From assembly GCF_002259415.1 (NCBI RefSeq), contig NZ_NPFY01000023.1:1-64000 (forward strand): a DNA stretch of 64,000 nt, given 5' to 3'. Positions within the stretch are counted from its first letter, which is position 1; each line of letters starts with the position of its first letter. The DNA comes from Rhodococcus sp. 14-2470-1b (GTDB lineage: Bacteria; Actinomycetota; Actinomycetes; Mycobacteriales; Mycobacteriaceae). Below are positions 7,219 to 16,063 of this stretch, one piece after another. A program made the translations under genes and the position numbers. The notes under the pieces were generated by a model. It saw nothing but the letters and a program-made list of their open reading frames with translations, had not been told where the DNA came from and made no database searches.

Positions 7219-8613
7219 TTACTGCATGTCTTCGAGTTCCATGCCGTTGGTCTCGGGAATCTTCGATTTCACGAAGAAGAACGAGACTGCAGCCATGATG
7301 GCGAAGAACCCGTAGATCACCCACAGGCCGACGGCCTGGGTGAGTGGCGGGAATGCAAGGGTGACAGCGAAATTGGCGAGCCAGTTGGCGGCGGTGCCGA
7401 TTCCGAGGGCCACGGCGCGCATGCGGTTGGGGAACATCTCGCCCAGAAGAACCCACATGATGGGTCCCCAGGTGGCGGCGAAGAAGATCACGAACAGGTT
7501 CGCTCCGATCAGCGCGACGGCACCCCAGGGGCTCGGGAGGGAGACGTCGTCGCCGCTGCCGATCTGCTGGGAGAACGAGACCGCGGCCATCAGCAGGCCG
7601 ACGAACATACCTACCGAACCACCCAGGAGCAGTTTGCGCCGGCCGATCCGGTCGACGAACAGAATGGCCACGAAGGTCATCGTCACGTTGATGATGGAGG
7701 TGATGACCGAGGTCGTGAAGGACTGGTCCTCGGTGAAGCCGACGGACTTCCACAGCGTCGTCGAGTAGTAGAAGATCGCGTTGATGCCGACGAACTGTTG
7801 CAGGACGGCCATGACGATGCCGACCCACACGATCGGCTGGAGCCCGAACTTCGGTCCGCGGATGTCGGCGAACGAGGCCTTCTCCTCCTTGCGGAGTGTG
7901 AGACGGATTTCGTGGACTCGCTCGTCGGGATGCAGTTCGCCGGTGATGTTGGCGAGGATGTCGGCAGCTTCCTGATCGAGATGCTTGCCGACGAGGTAGC
8001 GAGGTGACTCGGGGATGGTGACCGCGAGCAGGCCGTAGATCAGGGCGGGTACGACGCCGACGAGGAACATCCAGCGCCAGGCTTCCTGGCCGAGCCAGAG
8101 GTCGTTGGACGCGCCGTCCGCGGCGCCCTGCAGCAGAGCGTCGGACAGGAGGGCGGCGAAGATGCCGAGGGTGATCGCGAGCTGCTGCAGCGACGCCAGG
8201 CTTCCGCGCCATTTCGCAGGAGCGATCTCTGCAATGTAGGCAGGCGCGATGACGGAGGCGATACCGATACCGAGGCCGCCGAGGATGCGCCACAGGATCA
8301 GGTCGGGGACGCTGAAGGCGAGGCCCGATCCCAGCGAGGAGATGGTGAACAGGGCCGAGCCCAGCACCATCACTTTCTTGCGACCCCATCGGTCTGCGAG
8401 GGAGCCGGCGAACCAGGCGCCGACGGCGCAGCCGATCAGCGCGATGGCGACGACGAAACCGGTGGTGAACGAACCCAGCGAGAAACGGCCCTCGATGGCG
8501 TCGACGGCCCCGTTGATCACGGAGCTGTCGAAACCGAACAGGAAGCCGCCGACCGCGGCGGCGACGCTGACGCCTATGACTTTGGCGTTGCGTCGAGTCG
8601 GCGTGGTGGACAT
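7219..8613 (-). CDS. Sugar porter family MFS transporter
   Basis: The 464-aa protein has twelve predicted membrane spans and the sugar-porter signatures: GFLFGFDSSVINGA in helix 1, RWGRKK after helix 2, the R-x-G-G-L-G-I-G motif in helix 4, PESPRYLVGK before the central loop, QQFVGINAIFYYS in helix 7 and DRIGRRKLLLGG after helix 8. It probably imports a monosaccharide or polyol by proton symport; the substrate cannot be fixed from sequence. It stands alone and ends 38 bases before the riboswitch starts on the same strand. Confidence 0.9.
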   Translation of the reverse strand: MSTTPTRRNAKVIGVSVAAAVGGFLFGFDSSVINGAVDAIEGRFSLGSFTTGFVVAIALIGCAVGAWFAGSLADRWGRKKVMVLGSALFTISSLGSGLAFSVPDLILWRILGGLGIGIASVIAPAYIAEIAPAKWRGSLASLQQLAITLGIFAALLSDALLQGAADGASNDLWLGQEAWRWMFLVGVVPALIYGLLAVTIPESPRYLVGKHLDQEAADILANITGELHPDERVHEIRLTLRKEEKASFADIRGPKFGLQPIVWVGIVMAVLQQFVGINAIFYYSTTLWKSVGFTEDQSFTTSVITSIINVTMTFVAILFVDRIGRRKLLLGGSVGMFVGLLMAAVSFSQQIGSGDDVSLPSPWGAVALIGANLFVIFFAATWGPIMWVLLGEMFPNRMRAVALGIGTAANWLANFAVTLAFPPLTQAVGLWVIYGFFAIMAAVSFFFVKSKIPETNGMELEDMQ

Positions 8614-8668
8614 CGGGAAAACTCCTCCCCGGTCGGAGAGCTCAGTGCTCTCGGCCGCGACAGATGAT

Positions 8669-8690
8669 CGTGCGGCGGTCTCGCCGCACG
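8669..8690 (-). terminator. Hairpin between lipoprotein and MFS genes
   Basis: Perfect 9-bp inverted repeat CGTGCGGCG/CGCCGCACG with a 4-base loop, lying 45-66 bases past the stop of the lipoprotein gene on the same strand. Probable terminator for that gene; no U tract. Confidence 0.6.
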
Positions 8691-8734
8691 GCTGTCAGCT
8701 TATGCCCGGTCGTTCGCACTGCGAAACACACCGG

Positions 8735-9382
8735 TCACTTCAACTCGAACGCCGTGTCGGACACGGTGAAACCATGCCCTACCTGGTCGACGCAGGAGAC
8801 CCCGGCGAGCTCGTCGACCCTGCACGTGATGCCGTTCGACGTACCCGACCCGGGTATCGAGAGCGTTTCACCGTAGGGGAGCGGAGTGGCGATGGCGTCG
8901 AACCGATGGAACCTAGGATCGCCGGAGCTCAGGAATCGCGCCGCGGTGCCTGCCGTGAGCTCGACCGTGTTGGGCGCTACCAGCGAATCCGGGGCGCCGC
9001 TGCCCTCCACCCGAGGAGCATTCGACGGGAACTCGCCGTGGCAGCCGGCGACCGACGCATCGGTGATGAACACCGCGCATTCGAATTTGCCGGTAGGAGA
9101 GATGAAGTAGTAGAAGCCGCTGAGCCCCTCGTAACGAGAGGGGTCGGCGATCGCGGGCGCGGCGGTCGAGATCGTCGTCGATGGCAGCGTGGTCGTCGGC
9201 ACGGGAGTCGACGGCGGAGTTGTCGCGGCCGAGGGTGTGGTTGTTCTGACCACCGACGGCGGATCGGTGTTCACAGTCGCCAGCGGTGCCGTTGCGTTCC
9301 CCGACGACTGCGTGCTGCACCCGGACATGACCACGGCGGCAAGCCCGCATGCTGCACCGGCATAGATCCGGACTCGCGTCAT
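8735..9382 (-). CDS. Secreted lipoprotein with Pro/Thr-rich linker, unknown function
   Basis: The 215-aa product starts at ATG 9382 with the lipoprotein signal MTRVRIYAGAACGLAAVVMS followed by GCS (lipobox VMSGC). A low-complexity Thr/Pro/Ser linker (about residues 30-75) tethers a compact C-terminal domain of about 140 residues. That domain has four cysteines that could form two disulfides (FECAVF, AGCHG, ITCRV, VSCVD). This is common in Mycobacteriales cell-envelope proteins of unknown role. It is divergent from the carboxylesterase gene and shares its 97-base promoter region. Confidence 0.75.
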   Translation of the reverse strand: MTRVRIYAGAACGLAAVVMSGCSTQSSGNATAPLATVNTDPPSVVRTTTPSAATTPPSTPVPTTTLPSTTISTAAPAIADPSRYEGLSGFYYFISPTGKFECAVFITDASVAGCHGEFPSNAPRVEGSGAPDSLVAPNTVELTAGTAARFLSSGDPRFHRFDAIATPLPYGETLSIPGSGTSNGITCRVDELAGVSCVDQVGHGFTVSDTAFELK

Positions 9383-9479
9383 ACGCCCAGCATAAAGAAC
9401 GTTGCGCAGAGATGAACGACGATCCGCGCCGACGCTGAGTTGGTACGTTGGCGAACGCCGGTAGATCGTAGGAGGGGCT

Positions 9480-11021
9480 ATGAGCGAGACGACATGCCAG
9501 GTGCGCACGCCCGACGGCGACGTGATCGGCCATCAGGACGGGTCGGTCCACGCGTGGAAAGGCATTCCCTACGCGGCGCCGACGGACGGTGAACATCGAT
9601 TCCGATCCCCGCGGCCCGTCGAACCGTGGACACAGCCACGGGACTGCCGGCACTTCGGGTCCGTCGCTCCGCAGGGCCTGGACAACCCGGTACCCATCGA
9701 TCCCGACATCCCCATGTCGGAGGACTGCCTGTCGCTCAACGTGTGGGCGCCGGAGCCCGACGGAACCCCGCGGCCGGTCATGGTGTGGATCCACGGCGGC
9801 GCCTACTCGCTCGGTTCCTCGTCTCAAGCGGTGTACGACGGTCGGCGTCTCGCGGAAGTCGGCGACCTGGTGATCGTGACGATCAATTATCGGATCGGTG
9901 CGTTCGGATTCCTCGACCTGTCCTCGTTCTCCACCGACGACACTGTGTTCGAATCGAATCTGGGTTTGCGGGACATGATCGCGGCGCTCGAGTGGGTGCG
10001 ACGATCGATCGGCGCGTTCGGCGGTGACCCGTCCAACGTGACGCTCTTCGGGGAATCGTCGGGTGGCGCGTCGGTGACGACGCTGATGACGTCACCGAAA
10101 GCCGAGGGGCTGTTTCACCGCGCGATAGTGCAGAGCGCACCAGCGACGTCGGTGTACGGTCCCGACCGAGCTGCGCAGGTCGCGGGACGATTCCTCGAAC
10201 TCGTCGACATCACGCCGGACCGAATCCACGAGCTGAAGACCATCGAGTTCATGCGGCTCGTAGAGGAGGGCGACACGCTCTGTTACGAGATCCCGACGAA
10301 GGTGCCCGGCACACTCGGGTTGGCCCCGGTCGTCGACGGCGACATCGTGCCTCGGTATCCGGTCGCCGCGTTCCAGAAAGGGTTCGCCCACCGAATTCCG
10401 TTGATCATCGGAACCAACAACGACGAGGCGTCGATCTTCCGGTTGATGAAGTCGCCGCTGATGCCGGTCACCTCGGACACCGTGTCCGAGATGTTCCGGG
10501 CGATCGCGAACGACCACGCGGAACTGCCTGCCTTCCGCGTCGCCGAGATCATGTCGGCGTACCCGGAACGATCGAAGACCTCCGGGGCACTCGCGATGTC
10601 GACCGACGCGGGATTCAAGATGCCCAGCCTGTGGATCGCCGATGCGCACAGCAGGCACTCGCCGGTCTGGATGTACCGGTTCGACCACGCGACGCCGATG
10701 CTGAAAGCCGCTCGAATCGGAGCCGGGCACGCGACGGAACTGCCCTACGTCTTCGGCAACTTCGGCACCCTGAACCGGGACCCGACGTTCTGGCTCGGTG
10801 GCCGCAAAGCTGCGACGGCCGTTTCGGCTCGTGTCATGAAGCGGTGGACGGCGTTCGCGCGTCACGGAGTTCCCGCGACGCTGGACGGCGCGAAACACTG
10901 GCCGCTGTACACCGAGCCGACCCGCGGCACGTTGGTGATCGACGGCCAGGACAACGTCGTCGACGACCCGGACGGGGAGACCCGGGTGGCGTGGGGTGAC
11001 CGGGTGCTCGGCTTCAGCTGA
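9480..11021 (+). CDS. Type B carboxylesterase / para-nitrobenzyl esterase family
   Basis: The 513-aa alpha/beta-hydrolase has the type B family marks: GIPYAAPTDGEHRFRSPRPV near the N-terminus, EDCLSLNVWAP, the oxyanion hole VWIHGGAY and the nucleophile motif FGESSGGAS with catalytic Ser193. The acid and His are likely in 'GTNNDEAS' and 'GAGHATELPYVFG'. It hydrolyses carboxylic esters; it has no signal peptide, so it is probably cytoplasmic. ATG 9480 has a GGAGG ribosome-binding site at 9471. Confidence 0.92.
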   Translation: MSETTCQVRTPDGDVIGHQDGSVHAWKGIPYAAPTDGEHRFRSPRPVEPWTQPRDCRHFGSVAPQGLDNPVPIDPDIPMSEDCLSLNVWAPEPDGTPRPVMVWIHGGAYSLGSSSQAVYDGRRLAEVGDLVIVTINYRIGAFGFLDLSSFSTDDTVFESNLGLRDMIAALEWVRRSIGAFGGDPSNVTLFGESSGGASVTTLMTSPKAEGLFHRAIVQSAPATSVYGPDRAAQVAGRFLELVDITPDRIHELKTIEFMRLVEEGDTLCYEIPTKVPGTLGLAPVVDGDIVPRYPVAAFQKGFAHRIPLIIGTNNDEASIFRLMKSPLMPVTSDTVSEMFRAIANDHAELPAFRVAEIMSAYPERSKTSGALAMSTDAGFKMPSLWIADAHSRHSPVWMYRFDHATPMLKAARIGAGHATELPYVFGNFGTLNRDPTFWLGGRKAATAVSARVMKRWTAFARHGVPATLDGAKHWPLYTEPTRGTLVIDGQDNVVDDPDGETRVAWGDRVLGFS

Positions 11022-11090
11022 CGTACGTCGACCGGGCGCGCTCGCGCCGCGGAAGGATTGAGTGTCCGACCTTCCGGTTACGTTCGGTAC

Positions 11091-12608
11091 GTGCTGTTCA
11101 CTCGAATCATCGACACCTCCTCGGCCGTCGGTGCCACGCGCTCCCGCAAGGCGAAGACCGAGGCTCTGCGCCTGCTGCTCGCCGACCTGCAGTCCGCGGA
11201 CGTGGGCGTCGTCGTGTCCTGGCTGTCCGGGGAGCTGCCGCAGGGCCGCATCGGGGTCGGGTGGCGCACTCTGGCAGACATCGACGTCCCGGCCGCGCCG
11301 GACGGTGTGCTGACGGTGAGCGAGGTCGACGACGCCGTCACGGCCGTCGCGTCGACGTCGGGACCGGGCTCGGCTGCGCGTCGGCGTGAACTGCTGGTCG
11401 ACCTCTGGGCGTCGGCGACCGTGCAGGAACGGAAGTTTCTCGTCGGCCTGATGACCGGCGAGCTTCGTCAGGGTGCGCTCGAAGGAGTGATGACCGATGC
11501 GATCGCCAAGGCCGCCGGGTTGGATTCGGGACCGGTGCGTCGGGCGTTCATGTTGTCCGGGCGTCTCGACGCGACCGCAGTCGCTGCGTTGAATGGCGGG
11601 GAGGAGGCACTGGCAGGCTTCGGGCTGCAGGTCGGAAGGCCCGTTCGTCCCATGCTGGCCTCGCCGGCGGAGACGCTGGCGTCCGCCTGGGCGGACATGG
11701 AGGGAGACGTCAGCGTCGAATACAAGCTCGACGGTGCGCGGATCCAGGTGCACAAGCTCGGAGACGACGTGCACATCTACACCAGGACACTGCGCGAGAT
11801 CACCGATGGCGTACCGGAATTGGTGGAGCTGATTCGCACACTCCCCTGCGAGTCCGTGGTGTTGGACGGTGAAACCCTTGCGCTGAACGACGGCGGGCGA
11901 CCTAGGCCGTTCCAGGAGACGATGAGTCGGTTCGGCGCGCAGAGCGCACACGAATTGCTCTTGCAGCCGTACTTCTTCGACTGCATTCACCTCGACGGAG
12001 TGGACCTGCTGGACGAACCGCTCGAACGACGACTCGACGCCCTCGAGCGCGTGGCTCCGCAACATCGGATCCCGTCCTTGGTGCGACCCGACGCGGATTC
12101 GGCCGCCGCTCACTTCGATGCGGCGTTGGACGCCGGTCACGAAGGGGTGATGATCAAGTCGCTGTCCTCGATCTACGCGGCCGGACGACGGGGAAAGGAC
12201 TGGCAGAAGGTCAAACCCGAGCACACTCTCGACCTCGTCGTGCTGGCTGCGGAATGGGGCTACGGGCGGCGCACCGGGTGGTTGTCGAACCTTCATCTGG
12301 GAGCGCGTGACCCGGACGGTGGTGACCCGATCATGGTCGGTAAGACGTTCAAAGGTCTCACCGATGCGTTGTTGCAGTGGCAGACCGAGGAATTTCCCAA
12401 GCACGAACGATCGCGCGACGAGCACACCGTCTACCTGAACTCCGAACTGGTCGTGGAGATCGAACTCGACGGCGCGCAGACCAGTAGTCGCTATCCAGGT
12501 GGTGTGGCACTGAGATTCGCACGCGTGCTGCGGTATCGGCCGGACAAGACACCCGCGGAGGCCGACACCATCGACGCTGTGCGGGCCCTGTTGATGCCGT
12601 CGACCTGA
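11091..12608 (+). CDS. ligB: ATP-dependent DNA ligase, LigB type
   Basis: This 505-aa protein matches the length of mycobacterial LigB. GTG 11091 was chosen because MLFTRIIDTSSAVGATRSRK aligns with the start of that family. The N-terminal DNA-binding domain (about 1-190, including SWLSGELPQGRIGVGW) is followed by the nucleotidyltransferase domain. Its motif I, EYKLDGARIQ, carries the adenylated Lys212, and the EGVMIKS and KVKPEHTLDLV motifs follow. The C-terminal OB fold ends the protein. It seals nicks using ATP, as an accessory to NAD-dependent LigA. Confidence 0.93.
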   Translation: MLFTRIIDTSSAVGATRSRKAKTEALRLLLADLQSADVGVVVSWLSGELPQGRIGVGWRTLADIDVPAAPDGVLTVSEVDDAVTAVASTSGPGSAARRRELLVDLWASATVQERKFLVGLMTGELRQGALEGVMTDAIAKAAGLDSGPVRRAFMLSGRLDATAVAALNGGEEALAGFGLQVGRPVRPMLASPAETLASAWADMEGDVSVEYKLDGARIQVHKLGDDVHIYTRTLREITDGVPELVELIRTLPCESVVLDGETLALNDGGRPRPFQETMSRFGAQSAHELLLQPYFFDCIHLDGVDLLDEPLERRLDALERVAPQHRIPSLVRPDADSAAAHFDAALDAGHEGVMIKSLSSIYAAGRRGKDWQKVKPEHTLDLVVLAAEWGYGRRTGWLSNLHLGARDPDGGDPIMVGKTFKGLTDALLQWQTEEFPKHERSRDEHTVYLNSELVVEIELDGAQTSSRYPGGVALRFARVLRYRPDKTPAEADTIDAVRALLMPST

Positions 12609-12727
12609 GTCGTTACCCGGCCGAAACGTCCTCACTTCATGTTGTAACACCATTGACCGCACGTGTACCTCGTGGATCACTTATGTTGAACAGGCCCATC
12701 GAGAACGAGGGACGGAAGTGGTCAGCC

Positions 12728-13564
12728 ATGACGACAGTTCGAGCGGCTCTGGTCCAGACCAACTGGACCGGCGACAAGCAGACGATGATCGAGGCGCACG
12801 AGGGATACGCGCGCAGTGCGGCTGAACAAGGGGCGAAGGTCGTCTGCTTCCAGGAGTTGTTCTACGGCCCGTACTTCTGCCAGGTGCAGGACTCGAAGTT
12901 CTACGACTACGCCGAGTCGGTGCCGGGGCCCACTGTCGACAGGTTCGCGGCACTGGCGAAGGAATTGGGCATCGTCATGATCCTGCCGGTCTACGAGCAG
13001 GAACAACCGGGCGTGCTCTACAATACCGCGGCCGTGGTCGACGCTGACGGCACCTACCTGGGGAAATACCGCAAACACCACATCCCGCACGTGAACGGAT
13101 TCTGGGAGAAGTTCTATTTTCGACCAGGCAACCTGGGCTGGCCGGTGTTCGACACCGCAGTAGGTCGCATCGGCGTTTACATCTGCTATGACCGGCACTT
13201 TCCGGAAGGGTGGCGCGCGTTGGGTCTCGCCGGAGCCGAGATCGTGTTCAATCCGTCGGCTACCTCGCGCGGGTTGTCCAACTACCTCTGGAAACTCGAG
13301 CAGCCGGCGTCGGCGGTGGCCAACGAGTACTACATCGGAGCCATCAACCGCGTCGGCATCGAGGAGTACGGTGACGACGACTTCTACGGCACCAGCTACT
13401 TCGTCGACCCCGAAGGCAAGTTCGTCGGTGACGTCGCCTCGGACAGCGAGCCAGAGGTGATCGTGCGTGACCTGGAGATGGATCTCATCAAAACGGTCCG
13501 TGACCGATGGGCGTTCTACCGGGACCGCAGACCCGACGCCTACGCGCCGCTGGTGGAGCCATGA
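12728..13564 (+). CDS. Beta-ureidopropionase / N-carbamoyl amino acid amidohydrolase
   Basis: This 278-aa nitrilase-superfamily enzyme shows the Glu-Lys-Cys triad: Glu in CFQELFYGPYF, Lys in KYRKHHIPH, and Cys153 in IGVYICYDRHFPE. It hydrolyses N-carbamoyl-beta-alanine (or related N-carbamoyl amino acids) to the free amino acid, CO2 and ammonia. The assignment to the reductive pyrimidine pathway rests on the dihydropyrimidinase gene 21 bases downstream. ATG 12728 is preferred to upstream starts because the family begins here (MTTVRAALVQTNW). Confidence 0.9.
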   Translation: MTTVRAALVQTNWTGDKQTMIEAHEGYARSAAEQGAKVVCFQELFYGPYFCQVQDSKFYDYAESVPGPTVDRFAALAKELGIVMILPVYEQEQPGVLYNTAAVVDADGTYLGKYRKHHIPHVNGFWEKFYFRPGNLGWPVFDTAVGRIGVYICYDRHFPEGWRALGLAGAEIVFNPSATSRGLSNYLWKLEQPASAVANEYYIGAINRVGIEEYGDDDFYGTSYFVDPEGKFVGDVASDSEPEVIVRDLEMDLIKTVRDRWAFYRDRRPDAYAPLVEP

Positions 13565-13585
13565 CCGCCGGCCGGGTGCGCTGAG

Positions 13586-15007
13586 ATGGGTACGACGTTC
13601 GTTCACGGAGGCACCGTGGTCTCGCCCACAGGTGCCCAGCTGCTCGATGTGCTGATCGACGGTGGCACCATCGTTGCTGTGCTGCAACCGGGTTCGACGG
13701 CGCTCGCTGCCGATCTGACCCAGACCGCGGACACGGTGATCGACGCTACCGGGAAGTACGTGCTCCCCGGTGGAGTCGACGGGCACACACACATGGAGAT
13801 GCCGTTCGGGGGCACGTTCGCGTCGGACACGTTCGAGACCGGCACTCGGGCCGCAGCGTGGGGCGGCACCACCACCATCGTCGATTTCGCCATCCAGACT
13901 CCAGGGCAACGAGTTCAGGACACGCTTGCGCAGTGGCACGAGAAGGCAGCCGGGCGCTGTGCGATCGACTACGGGTTTCATCAGATCATCGGCGACGTGG
14001 ACAGTGATTCACTGAAAGCGATGAGCGAGTTGGTGTCCGAAGGTGTCACCAGCTTCAAACTGTTCATGGCGTATCCGGGCGTGTTCTACTCCGACGACGG
14101 AAAGATACTGCGCGCCATGCAGACCGCGGCGGAGACCGGTGCATTGTTGATGATGCACGCCGAGAACGGGATTGCCATCGACGTGCTCGTCGCACAGTCG
14201 GTGGCCCGCGGCGACACCGCACCGTACTTCCACGGCACCTCGCGACCGTGGCAGTTGGAGGAAGAAGCAACCCACCGTGCCATCATGTTGGCGAACGTCA
14301 CCGGAGCTCCGCTGTACGTCGTACACGTCTCCGCCAAGCAGGCACTGGAACAGATCGCGGTCGCGCGAGGCAACGGGCAGAACGTGTTTGCCGAGACCTG
14401 TCCGCAATATCTGTACCTCTCGCTCGAAGAGCAGCTCGGCGCGCCGGGATTCGACGGCGCCAAATGGGTGTGCTCGACACCGTTGAGATCCCGCGCCGAA
14501 GGCCACCAGGACGAATTGTGGCGCTACCTGCGCACCGGGGACGTCGCCACCGTCAGCACCGACCACTGCCCGTTCTGCATGAAGGACCAGAAGGACATGG
14601 GCATCGGCGACTTCTCCAAGATTCCCAACGGAATCGGATCCGTCGAGCACCGCATGGATCTGATGTTCCAGGGGGTGAAGAACGGCAGGATCACCCTGGA
14701 GAAGTGGGTGGACGTCTGCTGCACCACGCCTGCGCGCATGTTCGGCATGTACCCGAGGAAGGGCATCGTCTCGCCCGGCGCGGACGGTGACCTCGTGATC
14801 TACGACCCGAACGGCCACACCAGCATCGGACTCGGAAAGGCGCACCACATGAACATGGACTACTCCGCCTACGAGGGCTTCGAGATCGACGGACACGTCG
14901 ACACGGTGATCTCCCGCGGCAAGGTGATCGTCGACGACGGCGAGTATCGCGGTTCGGCCGGAGACGGACGGTTTGTGAAGCGCGAGCTGTCGCAGAATCT
15001 CGTGTGA
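13586..15007 (+). CDS. hydA: Dihydropyrimidinase / D-hydantoinase
   Basis: This 473-aa cyclic amidohydrolase has metal-binding HTHMEMPFGG (His67, His69), the lysine expected to be carboxylated (Lys158 in SFKLFMAYPG), YVVHVSAKQAL with further ligands, and STDHCPF with the metal-binding Asp. It opens the ring of dihydrouracil and dihydrothymine (or hydantoins) to N-carbamoyl-beta-amino acids, the substrate of the amidohydrolase encoded just upstream. It lies in a tight four-gene operon. Confidence 0.94.
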   Translation: MGTTFVHGGTVVSPTGAQLLDVLIDGGTIVAVLQPGSTALAADLTQTADTVIDATGKYVLPGGVDGHTHMEMPFGGTFASDTFETGTRAAAWGGTTTIVDFAIQTPGQRVQDTLAQWHEKAAGRCAIDYGFHQIIGDVDSDSLKAMSELVSEGVTSFKLFMAYPGVFYSDDGKILRAMQTAAETGALLMMHAENGIAIDVLVAQSVARGDTAPYFHGTSRPWQLEEEATHRAIMLANVTGAPLYVVHVSAKQALEQIAVARGNGQNVFAETCPQYLYLSLEEQLGAPGFDGAKWVCSTPLRSRAEGHQDELWRYLRTGDVATVSTDHCPFCMKDQKDMGIGDFSKIPNGIGSVEHRMDLMFQGVKNGRITLEKWVDVCCTTPARMFGMYPRKGIVSPGADGDLVIYDPNGHTSIGLGKAHHMNMDYSAYEGFEIDGHVDTVISRGKVIVDDGEYRGSAGDGRFVKRELSQNLV

Positions 15008-15010
15008 CCG

Positions 15011-16063
15011 ATGGACATCGGAGTCGTGCTGCAGTGCACTCCGCCTGCATCACGCGTCGTGGACCTCGCCAGACGCGCGGAGACGCATGGGTTCTCGCAT
15101 GTCTGGACGTTCGATTCCCACCTGTTGTGGCAGGAGCCGTACGTCATTCACAGCCAGATCCTGTCGGAAACCAGGAGGGTTGTCGTCGGGCCGATGGTGA
15201 CCAATCCCGCCACCCGTGACTGGACGGTGACGGCGTCGACGTTCGCCACGCTCAACGACATGTTCGGCAACCGTACGGTCTGCGGAATCGGTCGAGGTGA
15301 CTCGGCGGTTCGCACCCTCGGCGGAAAGCCGACGACGCTCGCCCAGTTGCGCGAGTCCATTCATGTCATCCGCGAGCTCGCCAACGGCCGGTCGGTGTCG
15401 CTCGGTGACACCGTCGTCCGATTCCCGTGGGCGACGAGATCGACACTCGAGGTGTGGGTTGCCGCGTACGGACCCAAGGCGCTCGACCTCACCGGGGAAG
15501 TCGCCGACGGGTACATTCTGCAGCTCGCCGACCCGGACATCGCGTCGTGGACGATCGGACGAGTCCGGGCCGCCGCGGACGCCGCCGGGCGGGATCCGTC
15601 GTCGATCAAGTTCTGTGTGGCAGCACCCGCCTACGTCACCGACGGCAGCGCGAGCGCACTCACGCATGCACGTGATCAGTGCCGATGGTTCGGGGGAATG
15701 GTGGGCAACCACGTCGCGGACATCGTGGCCCGATACGGAAACGACGGTGGGGGTGTACCTGCTGCGTTGACCGACTACATCGCTGCACGCACCGGGTACG
15801 ACTACAACGAGCACGGTAAGTCCGGGAATTCGCACGCCGAGTTCGTGCCCGACGACGTGATCGACCGGTTCTGCATCCTGGGCAGCCCCGACGCGCACGT
15901 CGCCAAGCTGAAGGCGCTCGAAGCGCTGGGCGTCGACCAGTTCTCGGTGTACCTCCAGCACGACGCCAAATCGGCGACACTGGAGTCCTACGGTGAGCAC
16001 GTCATCCCGGATCTGGCAGGGGCGACGACTGCATCCGTCGGGTCGGAGGAAGGCGGCAAGTAG
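15011..16063 (+). CDS. F420-type luciferase-like oxidoreductase of hydantoinase clusters
   Basis: This 350-aa protein is a luciferase-like monooxygenase fold (TIM barrel): MDIGVVLQC start, AETHGFSHVWTFDSHLLW, GRGDSAVRTLGGKP and VWVAAYGPKALDLTGEVADG are typical of F420-dependent members. It resembles the CPS_4043-type family (TIGR03842) that often occurs beside hydantoinases. It starts 3 bases after hydA and abuts the transaminase gene, so it is surely co-expressed. Its reaction is unknown; a ring reduction or hydroxylation step feeding the hydantoinase is possible but unproven. Use of F420 rather than FMN is inferred from the fold. Confidence 0.85.
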   Translation: MDIGVVLQCTPPASRVVDLARRAETHGFSHVWTFDSHLLWQEPYVIHSQILSETRRVVVGPMVTNPATRDWTVTASTFATLNDMFGNRTVCGIGRGDSAVRTLGGKPTTLAQLRESIHVIRELANGRSVSLGDTVVRFPWATRSTLEVWVAAYGPKALDLTGEVADGYILQLADPDIASWTIGRVRAAADAAGRDPSSIKFCVAAPAYVTDGSASALTHARDQCRWFGGMVGNHVADIVARYGNDGGGVPAALTDYIAARTGYDYNEHGKSGNSHAEFVPDDVIDRFCILGSPDAHVAKLKALEALGVDQFSVYLQHDAKSATLESYGEHVIPDLAGATTASVGSEEGGK